Shown here: in pieces, positions 52,991 to 61,666 of the stretch | Layout of the letters: the number at the start of each line of letters is the position of its first letter | Numbering within the stretch: position 1 is the stretch's first letter | NCBI GenBank assembly: GCA_028819255.1 | Contig: JAPPMB010000114.1 | Span: 1-64,000, forward strand | Direction of reading: 5' to 3' | Source of the DNA: Bryobacterales bacterium | Lineage (GTDB): Bacteria; Acidobacteriota; Terriglobia; Bryobacterales; UBA6623 | DNA length: 64,000 bases | The notes under the pieces: model-generated | What the model was told of the DNA's origin: nothing | Databases searched by the model: none | The model's input: the letters and a program-made list of their open reading frames with translations, nothing else | Program-made: the position numbers and the translations under genes

Positions 52991-55891
52991 TCAATCGATG
53001 TACAGGAATTCAGCCGAGTTCAGCAGCGCGTGCGTGAGCGATCCCAACGCCATCCAGCGGGCCGCCTGCTGGCGCGGCCCGAGGTGTCGCGACTCGTCCA
53101 GATGTCGGAGCCAGTGCTCGCTGAGAGCCGCAAGATCGGCGCTGGCCAGCTTGACTTCCTCGGAGGTCGCCGGCCTCGACAGGATGCGCATGTACGCCGA
53201 GCCGATCTGGGCATCCGGCCTGCCGGCGTGCTCGTCGATCAGGCGGCCGGCCAGGAACCTTGCGTGTTCCAGCGCCGCGTCGCTGTTCATCATCTGCAGC
53301 GCCTGCGGGGCGACGTTGGACTCCCGCCGCTCCGTGCAGTTGGGAGCGGGCTTGGGTGCGTCGAAAACCTCGAGGAGCGTGACCGGCATCCGTCGCTTCC
53401 TCAGCACGTATACGGCCCGCCGCCATCCTTTCTCGGTCGCGTCGGGCACGATCTCGCCGTTCTCCTTCTTGGTGACCTTCGCGGGGCGCCCGAAGCGCTG
53501 GGGATCGAGCCTTCCGGTCACGCGCAGGATGGAATCGTGGAGCGCCTCCGCGTCCATTCGCCGCAGCGGCATGCGTGACAGGAGCGTGTTGTCCGGGTCC
53601 CGCTCAGCGGCTCCCGGATCCACGAGCGACGACTGGCGGTAGGCGGCCGAGGTCATGATCATGCGGTGCATCGCCTTGATGCTCCAGCCCTGGCGCAAGA
53701 ACTCCGTGGCCAGCCAGTCCAGCAGTTCCGGATGCGTCGGTGCGGCGCCCGTCAGGCCGAAGTTCGACGGCGTCGAGACAATGCCTTGACCGAAGTGGTT
53801 CAGCCAGATCCGGTTCATCATCACCCGAGCCGTCAGGGGATGGCCGGGCTGCGTCAGCCACTGCGCAAACGCCAGCCGGTTTCCGCTGGTTCCCTCCCTC
53901 GGCGCTTCCGGCTCGTACGCGGCGGTCCTCGCCGCGAGCATGCGCGGCACTCCCGGCAGCACGCGCTGCCCGATTGCCTGGGCGTCGCCGCGCTGCAGCA
54001 GGTAGGTGCGCGACGGCTCGCCGCCCAAGTCGTACACGCCGCGGATCCGGGGCTCGGGGATCAGTTCGGCCTTGAGCTCCTTGATCCGAGTGTTGATCGG
54101 CCCCGCAGTGTCCTTCAGCTCCGGGAAGGCCTCCGCGATCTGATGCCACTCGCCGTCCGCATTCGGGATCTTCAGGAGCTCCTCGTGCTGTTTCGCGAGG
54201 GTGTTCTGGGCGCGCGTCCTCTCCTTCCGCGCTGTCCCCGCGATTTCCCGCAGCGCCTCCCGGAGCTCTTCGGGGACCTCTGCGAGCCTCCGTTCCAGCT
54301 CGCGGTCGAAGTGGGGGGTCACCAGCGCGTCGAATTCCTTCTTGAGCGTGTCGATCCGCTCCTGAACCGGCTCGTTGGTTCTCCTCGCGGCCTCGTACTC
54401 CGATCTGAGGCCCACGTCGAGAAACCGCTCGGTCGGGTCCCGCCAGTCGTAGGGGTCGAGGGCGGTCTGGAACACTGCGCTGAGGCTGTAGTACTCCTTC
54501 TGGGAAAGCGGGTCGTACTTGTGGTCGTGGCACCGGGCGCAGCCCACGGTGACGCCCATCACCGCGGAACTGAGCACTTCCATCTCGTCCGCGACCACGT
54601 TGAAGCGCTCCGCGATAGACCCTGTCGCCGAGCCGTAGGTCCCGTCGGGCGTCATCCGCAGGAACCCTGTGGCCGCCAAGGTGTCCACGTCGTCCTGCGT
54701 GACGGATTCCAGGTTCGCGTAGTCGATCAGTTCGTCCCCCGCGATCTGCTCCGTCAGGAACCGGTCGTACGGCTTGTCCGCGTTGAGTGCCCGGATCACG
54801 TAGTCGCGATAGCGCCAGGCGTGCTGCCGCAGGCGGTCCTCGTCAATGACGCCTTCGGAATCCGCGTAGCCGGCGAGGTCCAGCCAGATCTGCGCCCAGC
54901 GTTCGCCGTACTCCTCCGAGTCCAGCAGCCGGTCCACCATGCGCTCGTACCTGCCGGGCGACGTGTCGCCCTGGTAGGCGCGGACCTCCGCGGGCGTCGG
55001 CGGCATGCCGGTCAGGTCCAACGACGCCCTCCGCAGCAGGGCGAGACCGTCCGCCTCCGGCGAGAATCCCAGGCCGGTCGCCTCCAGTCTGCGCAGGAGA
55101 AACGCGTCGATCGGGTTGCGGACCTGGTCCGCGTTCGCGACCTGCGGCACCTCCGGCCGGGCCGGCGCCTGGAAGGCCCAGTGAGACAGGTCCCTCGCGG
55201 CCAGCGGGGGCTCAGGGACCGGATTGTCGTCCTCCGCCGGCAGTGCGCCCTCGGCAATCCACTTGCGCAGCAAGGCCACCTCGGTGTCGCTCGGTGTCTT
55301 GACGTTGTTCTCGAAGAGCATGTCGGGAGGCGGCATCTCCCCGTCGGCGATCCGCTGGATGAGCAGGCTCTCGTCCGGATTGCCGGGCACCAGGGCGGGG
55401 CCCGACTTGCCGCCCTTGAGGCGGGACTCCGCGGTCCTGAGGTCGAGGTCTCCCTCCTGCGCCCGCTTGCCGTGGCAGCGCCCGCAGCGCATCTGGAAGA
55501 TCGGCAGGACGTCCGTCTCGGTCGTGCGGGTCGCCGAGGCCAGTTCGCCGGAGCGGCCGGCCTCGTCGATCCAGGAGCGAATCGCGTGGATCTCGGACTC
55601 GGGCAGCCTCGCTCCGCCCATCGGCATCTGGCCGGACACGATCTTGGCCAGCATCAGGCTGCGGTCCGGGTATCCGGGGACGATGGCGGCGCCCGACTGG
55701 CCGCCCTCTAGGATGTCGGCCGGAGTGCCCAGCCTGAGGCCCCCCTGCGGACTCTCGCCATGGCAGGCGAGGCAGCGCCGCTCAAGGATCGGGAGGACGC
55801 CGGCCTCGAAGCTCGCGGACAGCCCTACGGCTGGCACGCCCAGCAGCATGCAGGCTGCCACGACCCCCACGGGCACACGCACGATCCCCAT
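52991..55891 (-). CDS. double PSCyt1/DUF1549/DUF1553 cytochrome protein
   Basis: A 966-residue exported protein. After a Sec leader (VAACMLLGVPAVGLS) it carries two PSCyt1 c-heme motifs, CLACH at 40-44 and CGRCH near 135. DUF1549 follows (PIDAFLLRRLEATG, DLTGMPPTPAEVRAY, CARCHDHKYDPL), then a long Arg/Glu-rich coiled region (about 485-600) and DUF1553 (GQGIVSTPSNFGLTG, LLDWLATEF). The two tandem PSCyt1 units make it larger than the 8516 copy. It is separated from actD by 115 bp on the same strand, so read-through from the Act operon is possible. Confidence 0.9.
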   Translation of the reverse strand: MGIVRVPVGVVAACMLLGVPAVGLSASFEAGVLPILERRCLACHGESPQGGLRLGTPADILEGGQSGAAIVPGYPDRSLMLAKIVSGQMPMGGARLPESEIHAIRSWIDEAGRSGELASATRTTETDVLPIFQMRCGRCHGKRAQEGDLDLRTAESRLKGGKSGPALVPGNPDESLLIQRIADGEMPPPDMLFENNVKTPSDTEVALLRKWIAEGALPAEDDNPVPEPPLAARDLSHWAFQAPARPEVPQVANADQVRNPIDAFLLRRLEATGLGFSPEADGLALLRRASLDLTGMPPTPAEVRAYQGDTSPGRYERMVDRLLDSEEYGERWAQIWLDLAGYADSEGVIDEDRLRQHAWRYRDYVIRALNADKPYDRFLTEQIAGDELIDYANLESVTQDDVDTLAATGFLRMTPDGTYGSATGSIAERFNVVADEMEVLSSAVMGVTVGCARCHDHKYDPLSQKEYYSLSAVFQTALDPYDWRDPTERFLDVGLRSEYEAARRTNEPVQERIDTLKKEFDALVTPHFDRELERRLAEVPEELREALREIAGTARKERTRAQNTLAKQHEELLKIPNADGEWHQIAEAFPELKDTAGPINTRIKELKAELIPEPRIRGVYDLGGEPSRTYLLQRGDAQAIGQRVLPGVPRMLAARTAAYEPEAPREGTSGNRLAFAQWLTQPGHPLTARVMMNRIWLNHFGQGIVSTPSNFGLTGAAPTHPELLDWLATEFLRQGWSIKAMHRMIMTSAAYRQSSLVDPGAAERDPDNTLLSRMPLRRMDAEALHDSILRVTGRLDPQRFGRPAKVTKKENGEIVPDATEKGWRRAVYVLRKRRMPVTLLEVFDAPKPAPNCTERRESNVAPQALQMMNSDAALEHARFLAGRLIDEHAGRPDAQIGSAYMRILSRPATSEEVKLASADLAALSEHWLRHLDESRHLGPRQQAARWMALGSLTHALLNSAEFLYID

Positions 55892-56006
55892 CTACAGCCC
55901 CATGGTACATGCGGCGCGCCGCGGGCGCGAAGCCCGCATGCCGCCCGCGAGCCCCCCAAGCGGCTTCTGATCGCCGAAACTGGCGGAGGTCGGTGCGGCC
56001 GGACGG

Positions 56007-56522
56007 CTATCCCGCTTTTGCGCTGTACACCTTCGCCGCCCCGGCGTCGGCCAGCCGGCCCTTCACCAGATCGCGTTCCGCGCCGTCGCCGCAGACGACC
56101 TGGAGGACGACTCCCCGATCGGGCAGCCGCGGGACGGGAGCCCCGCTCTTCGGGCCGACCAGACCGGATTCCCAGAGCATCATGAGCACGGTTCCAAGCA
56201 CGGCGCCCGCCATCGTGGTCTCGAACGTCAGCACCGCCGTCGCCCAGCCGGAGGTGATCGGCATCCCGCCGGTCGCGAGCGGGTAGTCGAGCTGCATCCA
56301 GAACACCAGGCCGGTCGCACCCGACCCGACCGCGACCGCGCTCAGCACGGCGCCGAGGGACATGCGGCTGGGCCTCGGCAGCAGCGGCGGGTGCGTCTCC
56401 ACCGGCCGCCGGGAGTAGAGCTCCATCGCCGACTTCGACACTCCTGCGCCGCACAGGGACTCGATCGCGCCGGCCGCCGCCTCAGCGGAGCCGAATTCAG
56501 CGTGCAGGTATTCCTTCGTCAT
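56007..56522 (-). CDS. actD: alternative complex III subunit ActD (DUF3341)
   Basis: A 171-residue DUF3341 protein. An N-terminal ferredoxin-like domain (EYLHAEFGSAEAAAGAIESL) is followed by two membrane hairpin segments (LGAVLSAVAVGSGATGLVFW and AVLTFETTMAGAVLGTVLMM) and a C-terminal segment. The ATG at 56522 overlaps the end of the ActC gene by 26 bp; a start further upstream is not supported. ActD is a peripheral-membrane partner of ActC in alternative complex III. Confidence 0.85.
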   Translation of the reverse strand: MTKEYLHAEFGSAEAAAGAIESLCGAGVSKSAMELYSRRPVETHPPLLPRPSRMSLGAVLSAVAVGSGATGLVFWMQLDYPLATGGMPITSGWATAVLTFETTMAGAVLGTVLMMLWESGLVGPKSGAPVPRLPDRGVVLQVVCGDGAERDLVKGRLADAGAAKVYSAKAG

Positions 56523-57822
56523 ATTCCCAGATGGCGATGATTGGAAACGCCTTGACAAACAGCAGGTAGAGGAGGGCCATTGCGGCGAATGTCCCGGCCG
56601 TGATCGAGAGCTCGATCCAGCTCGGCATGTAGGTGCCCCATGCGGACGGCAGGGGGGGAGTCGAGAGAGTGGGCACCACGATCAGGAAGCGCTCCAGCCA
56701 CATTCCGACCAGCACGGCGACGCTGCTGACCACGATGGTCGGAATGCAGCGCAGCCGGGAGATGCCGATCAGGACGAGGGGGATCACGAAGTTGCAGACC
56801 ACCATCGTCCAGAACAGAAGGCCGTAGAAGCCGTGCTCCCGGACATTGAGCACGTTGATCTCGCGGGGGAAGTTGCCGTACCAGGTGGTCAGGTGCTCGG
56901 AGAACGTGAAGTAGAGCCAGACCAGGCTCATGAGCAGCAGAAGCTTGCTCAGGTTGGCGAAGTGGGATTCGCGCAGATAGTCCTGCAGCCGCATCGCCTT
57001 GCGCAGGGCCGCCATGACGAGCACCAGCGCCGCGATGCCGCTGAAGATCGCCCCGACGACGAAGTACGGGGCGAAGATCGTGCTGTGCCAGGTCGGCGCG
57101 ACCGACATCGCGAAGTCGTAGGCGACCACCGAATGGACGGACACGGCGATTGCGAGGATCATGGCGGCCATGAGCTTCATGGCGCGCTCGAGCGCCTGCC
57201 ACTGCCGGTCCGAGCCCGTCCATCCGAGCGACAGCGCCCGGTAGATCCTGCGCTTCCGTCCCGTGCTCCGGTCGGCGATCTCCGCGAGATCCGGCACGAG
57301 GGGAAGGTACAGGTAGATCACGCTTCCGGTGAGGTACGTCATGATCGCCGTGAGGTCCCAGACCAGCGGGGAGCGAAAGTTCGGCCACAGCAGTCGGTCG
57401 TTGGGGTAGGGAAGCATCCAGTAGAAGTACGCCGTGCGCCCGATGTGGATCAGGGGGAAGAGCGCGCCGATCATGAGGCAGAACACGGTGATTGCCTCGG
57501 CGGCGCGCGTCACGGGCTTGCGCCAGCCGGCCCCGGTCAGTCGGAGGATGGCCGAGATCAGCGTGCCCGCGTGCGAGATGCCGATCCAGAACACGAAATT
57601 GACGATGTAGAAGCCCCAGTAGACGGGACGCCTGATGCCCGCGTGCCCGATGCCGAAGGCGATCTGGTAGCCCCAGGCGAACAGCGCCCATGCGACGACC
57701 GCGGCGCACGCCGCCACCGCCGCCACATACGCCGGACTGAACCCTTCCATGCGGTCCAGGAGTTCGTTCCGGACCTGGGAGAAGCTCCTGGCCGGGGTCT
57801 GGGCTGACGAGTGCGCGCTCAT
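56497..57822 (-). CDS. actC: alternative complex III subunit ActC (NrfD-like quinol-oxidising membrane protein)
   Basis: A 441-residue polytopic protein of the NrfD/PsrC family with about ten membrane spans. HAGIRRPVYWGFYIVNFVFW and HAGTLISAILRL near the N-terminus, SVHSVVAYDFAMSVAPTWHS in the middle, and WYGNFPREINVL near residue 335 are characteristic of ActC. It would bind quinol and pass electrons to the iron-sulfur subunit. It follows ActB2 by 50 bp. Confidence 0.88.
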   Translation of the reverse strand: MSAHSSAQTPARSFSQVRNELLDRMEGFSPAYVAAVAACAAVVAWALFAWGYQIAFGIGHAGIRRPVYWGFYIVNFVFWIGISHAGTLISAILRLTGAGWRKPVTRAAEAITVFCLMIGALFPLIHIGRTAYFYWMLPYPNDRLLWPNFRSPLVWDLTAIMTYLTGSVIYLYLPLVPDLAEIADRSTGRKRRIYRALSLGWTGSDRQWQALERAMKLMAAMILAIAVSVHSVVAYDFAMSVAPTWHSTIFAPYFVVGAIFSGIAALVLVMAALRKAMRLQDYLRESHFANLSKLLLLMSLVWLYFTFSEHLTTWYGNFPREINVLNVREHGFYGLLFWTMVVCNFVIPLVLIGISRLRCIPTIVVSSVAVLVGMWLERFLIVVPTLSTPPLPSAWGTYMPSWIELSITAGTFAAMALLYLLFVKAFPIIAIWEYDEGIPAR

Positions 57823-57872
57823 TCGCTACCTGACCGATGCGATCCCCTTGCCTGATCCGTGGCGGCGCCGGG

Positions 57873-58601
57873 TCAGTCCGCCTTCTCCAGGTAGAAGACC
57901 CGCGGCCTGGTCCCCAGGTCCGCGAGAAGCTGGCCCGACCGCCCGCTCGCGATCGCCTTGGACACCTTGCTGTCCCCATCGCCCATGTCGCCGAAGACCA
58001 TCGCCTCCGCGGGGCATGAGCTGACGCACGCCGGCTGCACGTCACCATCCGCGAGCTCCCGTTCCTCCTCCGCCGCATCGAGCTTCGCCCGCTTGATCCT
58101 CTGCGCGCAGAAGGTGCACTTCTCCGCCACTCCGCCGGGACGGACCGACACGTCCGGGTTGAGCTGGAGGCCCAGCGGTTCGGCCCACTCCGGCGTGAAC
58201 CAGTTGAAGAAGCGAACCGTATACGGGCAGTTGGCCGCGCAGTAGCGCGTCCCGATGCACCGGTTGTAGACCTGGACGTTGAGCCCTTCCGCGTTCTGGT
58301 ACGTCGCGTACACGGGGCACACAGGCTCGCAGGGCGCGCTGTCGCACTGCTGGCAGAGCACGGGGCGGAACTTGACCCTGATGTCCGGAAACTCCCCTTC
58401 GTAGTAGCGGTCCACGCGGATCCAGTGCTTGGCGCGGCCCCTTGCAGCCTCCTCTTCGCCGGCTGTGGGAACGTTGTTCTCGGAGGCGCAGGCCACGACG
58501 CAGGCCTCGCACCCCGTGCAGCGGTCAAGGTCGATCGCCATCGCCCACTGCGGGACACGCTGCTCGGACCGAGGGTCTCGCTGCTCTGCTTGCTCAGCCA
58601 T
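57873..58601 (-). CDS. actB2: alternative complex III iron-sulfur subunit ActB2
   Basis: A 242-residue four-cluster ferredoxin-type subunit. Binding motifs are CTGCEACVVAC, CQQCDSAPCEPVC, CIGTRYCAANCPY and CTFC with CVSSCPAEA. In the third motif threonine replaces the second cysteine (C-x2-T), which predicts a [3Fe-4S] cluster, as in known ActB proteins; the others should be [4Fe-4S]. In canonical ActB this is the C-terminal half; here it is a separate gene 15 bp from ActB1. Confidence 0.88.
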   Translation of the reverse strand: MAEQAEQRDPRSEQRVPQWAMAIDLDRCTGCEACVVACASENNVPTAGEEEAARGRAKHWIRVDRYYEGEFPDIRVKFRPVLCQQCDSAPCEPVCPVYATYQNAEGLNVQVYNRCIGTRYCAANCPYTVRFFNWFTPEWAEPLGLQLNPDVSVRPGGVAEKCTFCAQRIKRAKLDAAEEERELADGDVQPACVSSCPAEAMVFGDMGDGDSKVSKAIASGRSGQLLADLGTRPRVFYLEKAD

Positions 58602-58616
58602 CGAATGCTGCCCTTC

Positions 58617-60773
58617 CTACACCCTGTGCGGCGCCTCGTCCCGATCCTGTCGCGACAACTGGATCAGCCGGCCCCTGGATTCCGACATGGCGAGCGTGAC
58701 CTCGACGGGGCCATGCACGATCGCCCCGGTCGCCGCTTCCCGGGAATCGCCCACGACGGCCATCGGGTTAGCGCCCCGGCCGGAAGCGTAGCGCCCGTAG
58801 TTCGCATGCCCTTGCCCGAGGGCCATCGAGACCACGCCGGGAATTGCCGCCGGATGCACATAGACGGGAGCCTCCAGCGACCCGCTCGCGGACTCAACGC
58901 GCACCATGCTGCCGTTCGTCACCCCGAGGACGGCCGCCGTCCCTGGATCGACTTCGACCGCCGTCCCCCACATGGCGCTCGAGCCGGGGTCGGGCATCTC
59001 CTGGAGCCACGGACGGTTGGCCCCGGCGCCTTCGCCGAACTGCACCGAAGCGTACGCCTGGAACTGCAGCCCTCCCCGTTTGCCGGCCTCCCGGAAGCTC
59101 CCGAGCGCGGTTTGGCCCGCACCTTGGGACCCTCTGCGTTCGCCGCGCCACCCGCCCTGGCGCAATTGCTCCCGCACGAAGGCGGCCTGCTCCGTTGCGG
59201 CCGATCCCATCTGCTGGTGCAGGCCGCCCAGCACGCTTGCCGGATCCATGGCCTCGATCGGCTTGCCAATGGCCTCGGCGACGGCGACCAGGACATCCTC
59301 GGTGGATCGGGTGTCGTACAGGGGCGAGACGAAGGATTCCACGGCGCTTACGGCGGGTACCGGCGAGACGTCCGGAACCAATGCCCGGCCCTTCTCGAGC
59401 GCGTCGTGATCCGGAAGGATCAGATCCGCGTAGGCTGCGGTGTCGTCCACAAAAGGCGAAAAACTCACCACAGTCCCGGCCTCCGTCAACGCCGTCCCCG
59501 CTGAAGGCGCGTTGTAGGCGGGATTGACGCCGTCCACGAACACGATCTCGGCTTCGGCGAGCCTCGCTTCCCAGCCTTGGGCGGCGGGACGGGCGTCTTC
59601 GAGACCAGTGCCGGAAGCCGCCGGCGGCATCACGCCGCCCGGCTCGCCGACGCGTCCCAGCAGCACGTTGAGTGCGCAGGCCGCGGTCAGGGCGTCGGCC
59701 GAGTTCTCTCGGACCATCGAGGCGCCGGCCACAACCACCGGCGCCGTGGCCTGCGCTAGCGCGGCGGCCGTCTCGCGCATCGCCTCGATCGAGATCCCGG
59801 ATGCTTCGGAAACCTGCAGCAGGTCAACGCTTTCGAACGTTGCGAGCACTTCCTCCGACGCCTCGGCCACACTCGGCGAAGCGTGCTCGCTGACAAGCAC
59901 ATGGCCGATTCCGAGGGCCAGCGCCAGTTCCTGCCCCGGCCAGACCGGCAGCCAGCGGTTTGCGTTCCAGGCGGTCAGAGAGAACCGCGACTCGGCATGA
60001 ATGAGGCGGCCTCGAAGCTCGGACCGTCCCTGCCGCATGTGACCGTAGCGCCTTGAGTACAGCACCGGGGAGACCCAGCCCCCGAGGAAGTCCGCCCCGA
60101 TCGAGAGGACCAGTGTCGAGTCCTGGATCTCGTAGACCGGAATGCCGGCCCAGCCGAACGCGCGCCTGGAAGCCTCGATTTCCGCCGCAAAATCTCCGGT
60201 GCCGACGCTTCTGGCCGGCGGAGCGCCGAGAGACTCGAGGAAGCGGGCTACGGTCGCCGACCGGGAGCTCGCCTGCGGGCGGGTCAGGTACAGGATCTTG
60301 CCGGGATCGGATGCAGCCGACCGCGCCAGCGATTCCGAGACCTCTTCCAGGGCCCGCTCCCAGGAGATGGGCTCGAACCTGCCTTCGCCCCGCTCGCCCA
60401 CGCGCTTCATCGGGCCGCGGAGCCGGTCCGGATTGTAGAGAGACTGCAGTGCTGCGTGGCCGCGCGCGCACAGCCGGCCGCCGCTGACCGGGTCCGCAGG
60501 ATTGCCCTCAAGCTTCTTGATCGCCGCGACCTGCTGGCGGAAGCGCTCACCGTCCACTTCGATCTCGCGCTCCGCGGCCATGACCCGGGCCGTCGTCCCG
60601 CATCCCGCGCCGCAATCCCCGCAGATGCTCGGATGCCACTGCTCGACTCCCGGCTCGATCTCCTCCTCGCTGACCAGGAGAGGGATGATCTGCTCGGACT
60701 TCTTGCCGCAGGCCCCGGTGACGGCGCCGCCCGATGCGGTGCCCACGAGCTTGACGAAGTTGCGGCGATCCAT
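58617..60773 (-). CDS. actB1: alternative complex III molybdopterin-like subunit ActB1
   Basis: A 718-residue protein with a Tat leader (MDRRNFVKLVGTASGG) and the fold of molybdopterin oxidoreductases. It keeps an N-terminal iron-sulfur motif C51-x2-C54-x3-C58 with C102 at the usual place (GGRLCARGH). As I recall, Bacteroidota ActB1 domains lack these cysteines, so this one may still carry a [4Fe-4S] cluster. ISWERALEEVSESL follows as expected. It starts the B1-B2-C-D gene order after ActA. Confidence 0.85.
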   Translation of the reverse strand: MDRRNFVKLVGTASGGAVTGACGKKSEQIIPLLVSEEEIEPGVEQWHPSICGDCGAGCGTTARVMAAEREIEVDGERFRQQVAAIKKLEGNPADPVSGGRLCARGHAALQSLYNPDRLRGPMKRVGERGEGRFEPISWERALEEVSESLARSAASDPGKILYLTRPQASSRSATVARFLESLGAPPARSVGTGDFAAEIEASRRAFGWAGIPVYEIQDSTLVLSIGADFLGGWVSPVLYSRRYGHMRQGRSELRGRLIHAESRFSLTAWNANRWLPVWPGQELALALGIGHVLVSEHASPSVAEASEEVLATFESVDLLQVSEASGISIEAMRETAAALAQATAPVVVAGASMVRENSADALTAACALNVLLGRVGEPGGVMPPAASGTGLEDARPAAQGWEARLAEAEIVFVDGVNPAYNAPSAGTALTEAGTVVSFSPFVDDTAAYADLILPDHDALEKGRALVPDVSPVPAVSAVESFVSPLYDTRSTEDVLVAVAEAIGKPIEAMDPASVLGGLHQQMGSAATEQAAFVREQLRQGGWRGERRGSQGAGQTALGSFREAGKRGGLQFQAYASVQFGEGAGANRPWLQEMPDPGSSAMWGTAVEVDPGTAAVLGVTNGSMVRVESASGSLEAPVYVHPAAIPGVVSMALGQGHANYGRYASGRGANPMAVVGDSREAATGAIVHGPVEVTLAMSESRGRLIQLSRQDRDEAPHRV

Positions 60774-60785
60774 TCTGTTGCTCGG

Positions 60786-61253
60786 CTAGAAGTGGCAGGC
60801 GAGGCAGTCGTCACTGGCCTGGTTCTCGCGGTGGCAGCTGACGCATCCGCCCATCGTGTGGTTGACGGCCTTGACGGCAACGGTCATGGCACCGACATCG
60901 CCGTGGCATTTCGAACACTGGATCCCGGCGCGGGCGTGCGGCGCGTGGCGGAACTGGACGGCCGCCTGCCTCTTGAATCCGTAGACCCGCACCCAGGGAA
61001 CTTCGTGCTTCTTCTCCCAGTACTTGGTCAGGCGCACGACCTCGGGAAGGTCCGTGGCGATGAACTGGTGGCAGAGCATGCACTTTCTGATCGACGGGAT
61101 TCCCGCCACGTCTCGCGAAACGGCTCCCGTGTGGCAGTCCACGCATTGCATGTTCGCCCTCTCGATGTGGGCCCTGTGCGAAAAGCCCAAGGGCTGCTCG
61201 GCGGCGAGCTGCGCGGGCAGCGCAAGCAGCGGCAGCAGCAAAGCCCGACGCAT
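60786..61253 (-). CDS. actA: alternative complex III pentaheme cytochrome ActA
   Basis: A 155-residue exported cytochrome c3/c7-like protein with a signal peptide (RRALLLPLLALPAQLAA). Five CxxCH motifs are present: CVDCH, CMLCH, CSKCH, CVSCH and CLACH, matching the pentaheme ActA. FSHRAHIER, FRHAPHARA and VNHTMG supply distal histidines. The ATG is at 61253; an upstream extension is Arg-rich and not real. It is first in the act operon, 12 bp before ActB1. Confidence 0.88.
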   Translation of the reverse strand: MRRALLLPLLALPAQLAAEQPLGFSHRAHIERANMQCVDCHTGAVSRDVAGIPSIRKCMLCHQFIATDLPEVVRLTKYWEKKHEVPWVRVYGFKRQAAVQFRHAPHARAGIQCSKCHGDVGAMTVAVKAVNHTMGGCVSCHRENQASDDCLACHF

Positions 61254-61666
61254 TAGCCAATCGCGCTTCAATTGCGACAAAAGATGTTCAGCATACACCA
61301 CCGCGCCTGCGAATCGACGTGGGATCAGGAGTCGCCAGCTGCTGCGGCGTCCGATCCCGAGAGTGGTTTGGGGGAGCCCGATTGTGCGACTGGACCGACG
61401 GCCGCGCCTGCGGCAGGAGCCAGTCCGCCGAAGGTCGACCGACAAACCAGGGCCAGCGGGGGGCGATCCTCAGTTCGAGATCTGCGCGGTGGGCGGGACG
61501 CCGGCGAGGCGGCCTCCGGCCGGCGGGCCGGCTCCGCTTCCTGGACACACCGCGGGTCCACGCCTTTCGCCGTTCAGCTCACCCATGACGACGCAATTGG
61601 TCCGGAACGATCCAGTACCGACAGGGCGGAATGACGGCCGGTCATGACCGCCGGAGGGGCGGAAGC
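61254..61666. other. intergenic, probable act promoter region
   Basis: About 410 bases upstream of actA. No coding frame is convincing. It should hold the act promoter; no box is confidently seen. Confidence 0.4.

Noticed and set aside
53666-55711. 680-codon plus-strand frame opposite the PSCyt1 gene; similar ones at 6687-8732 and 4249-6405.
   Set aside because: Shadow composition without any motif; real genes are on the minus strand.
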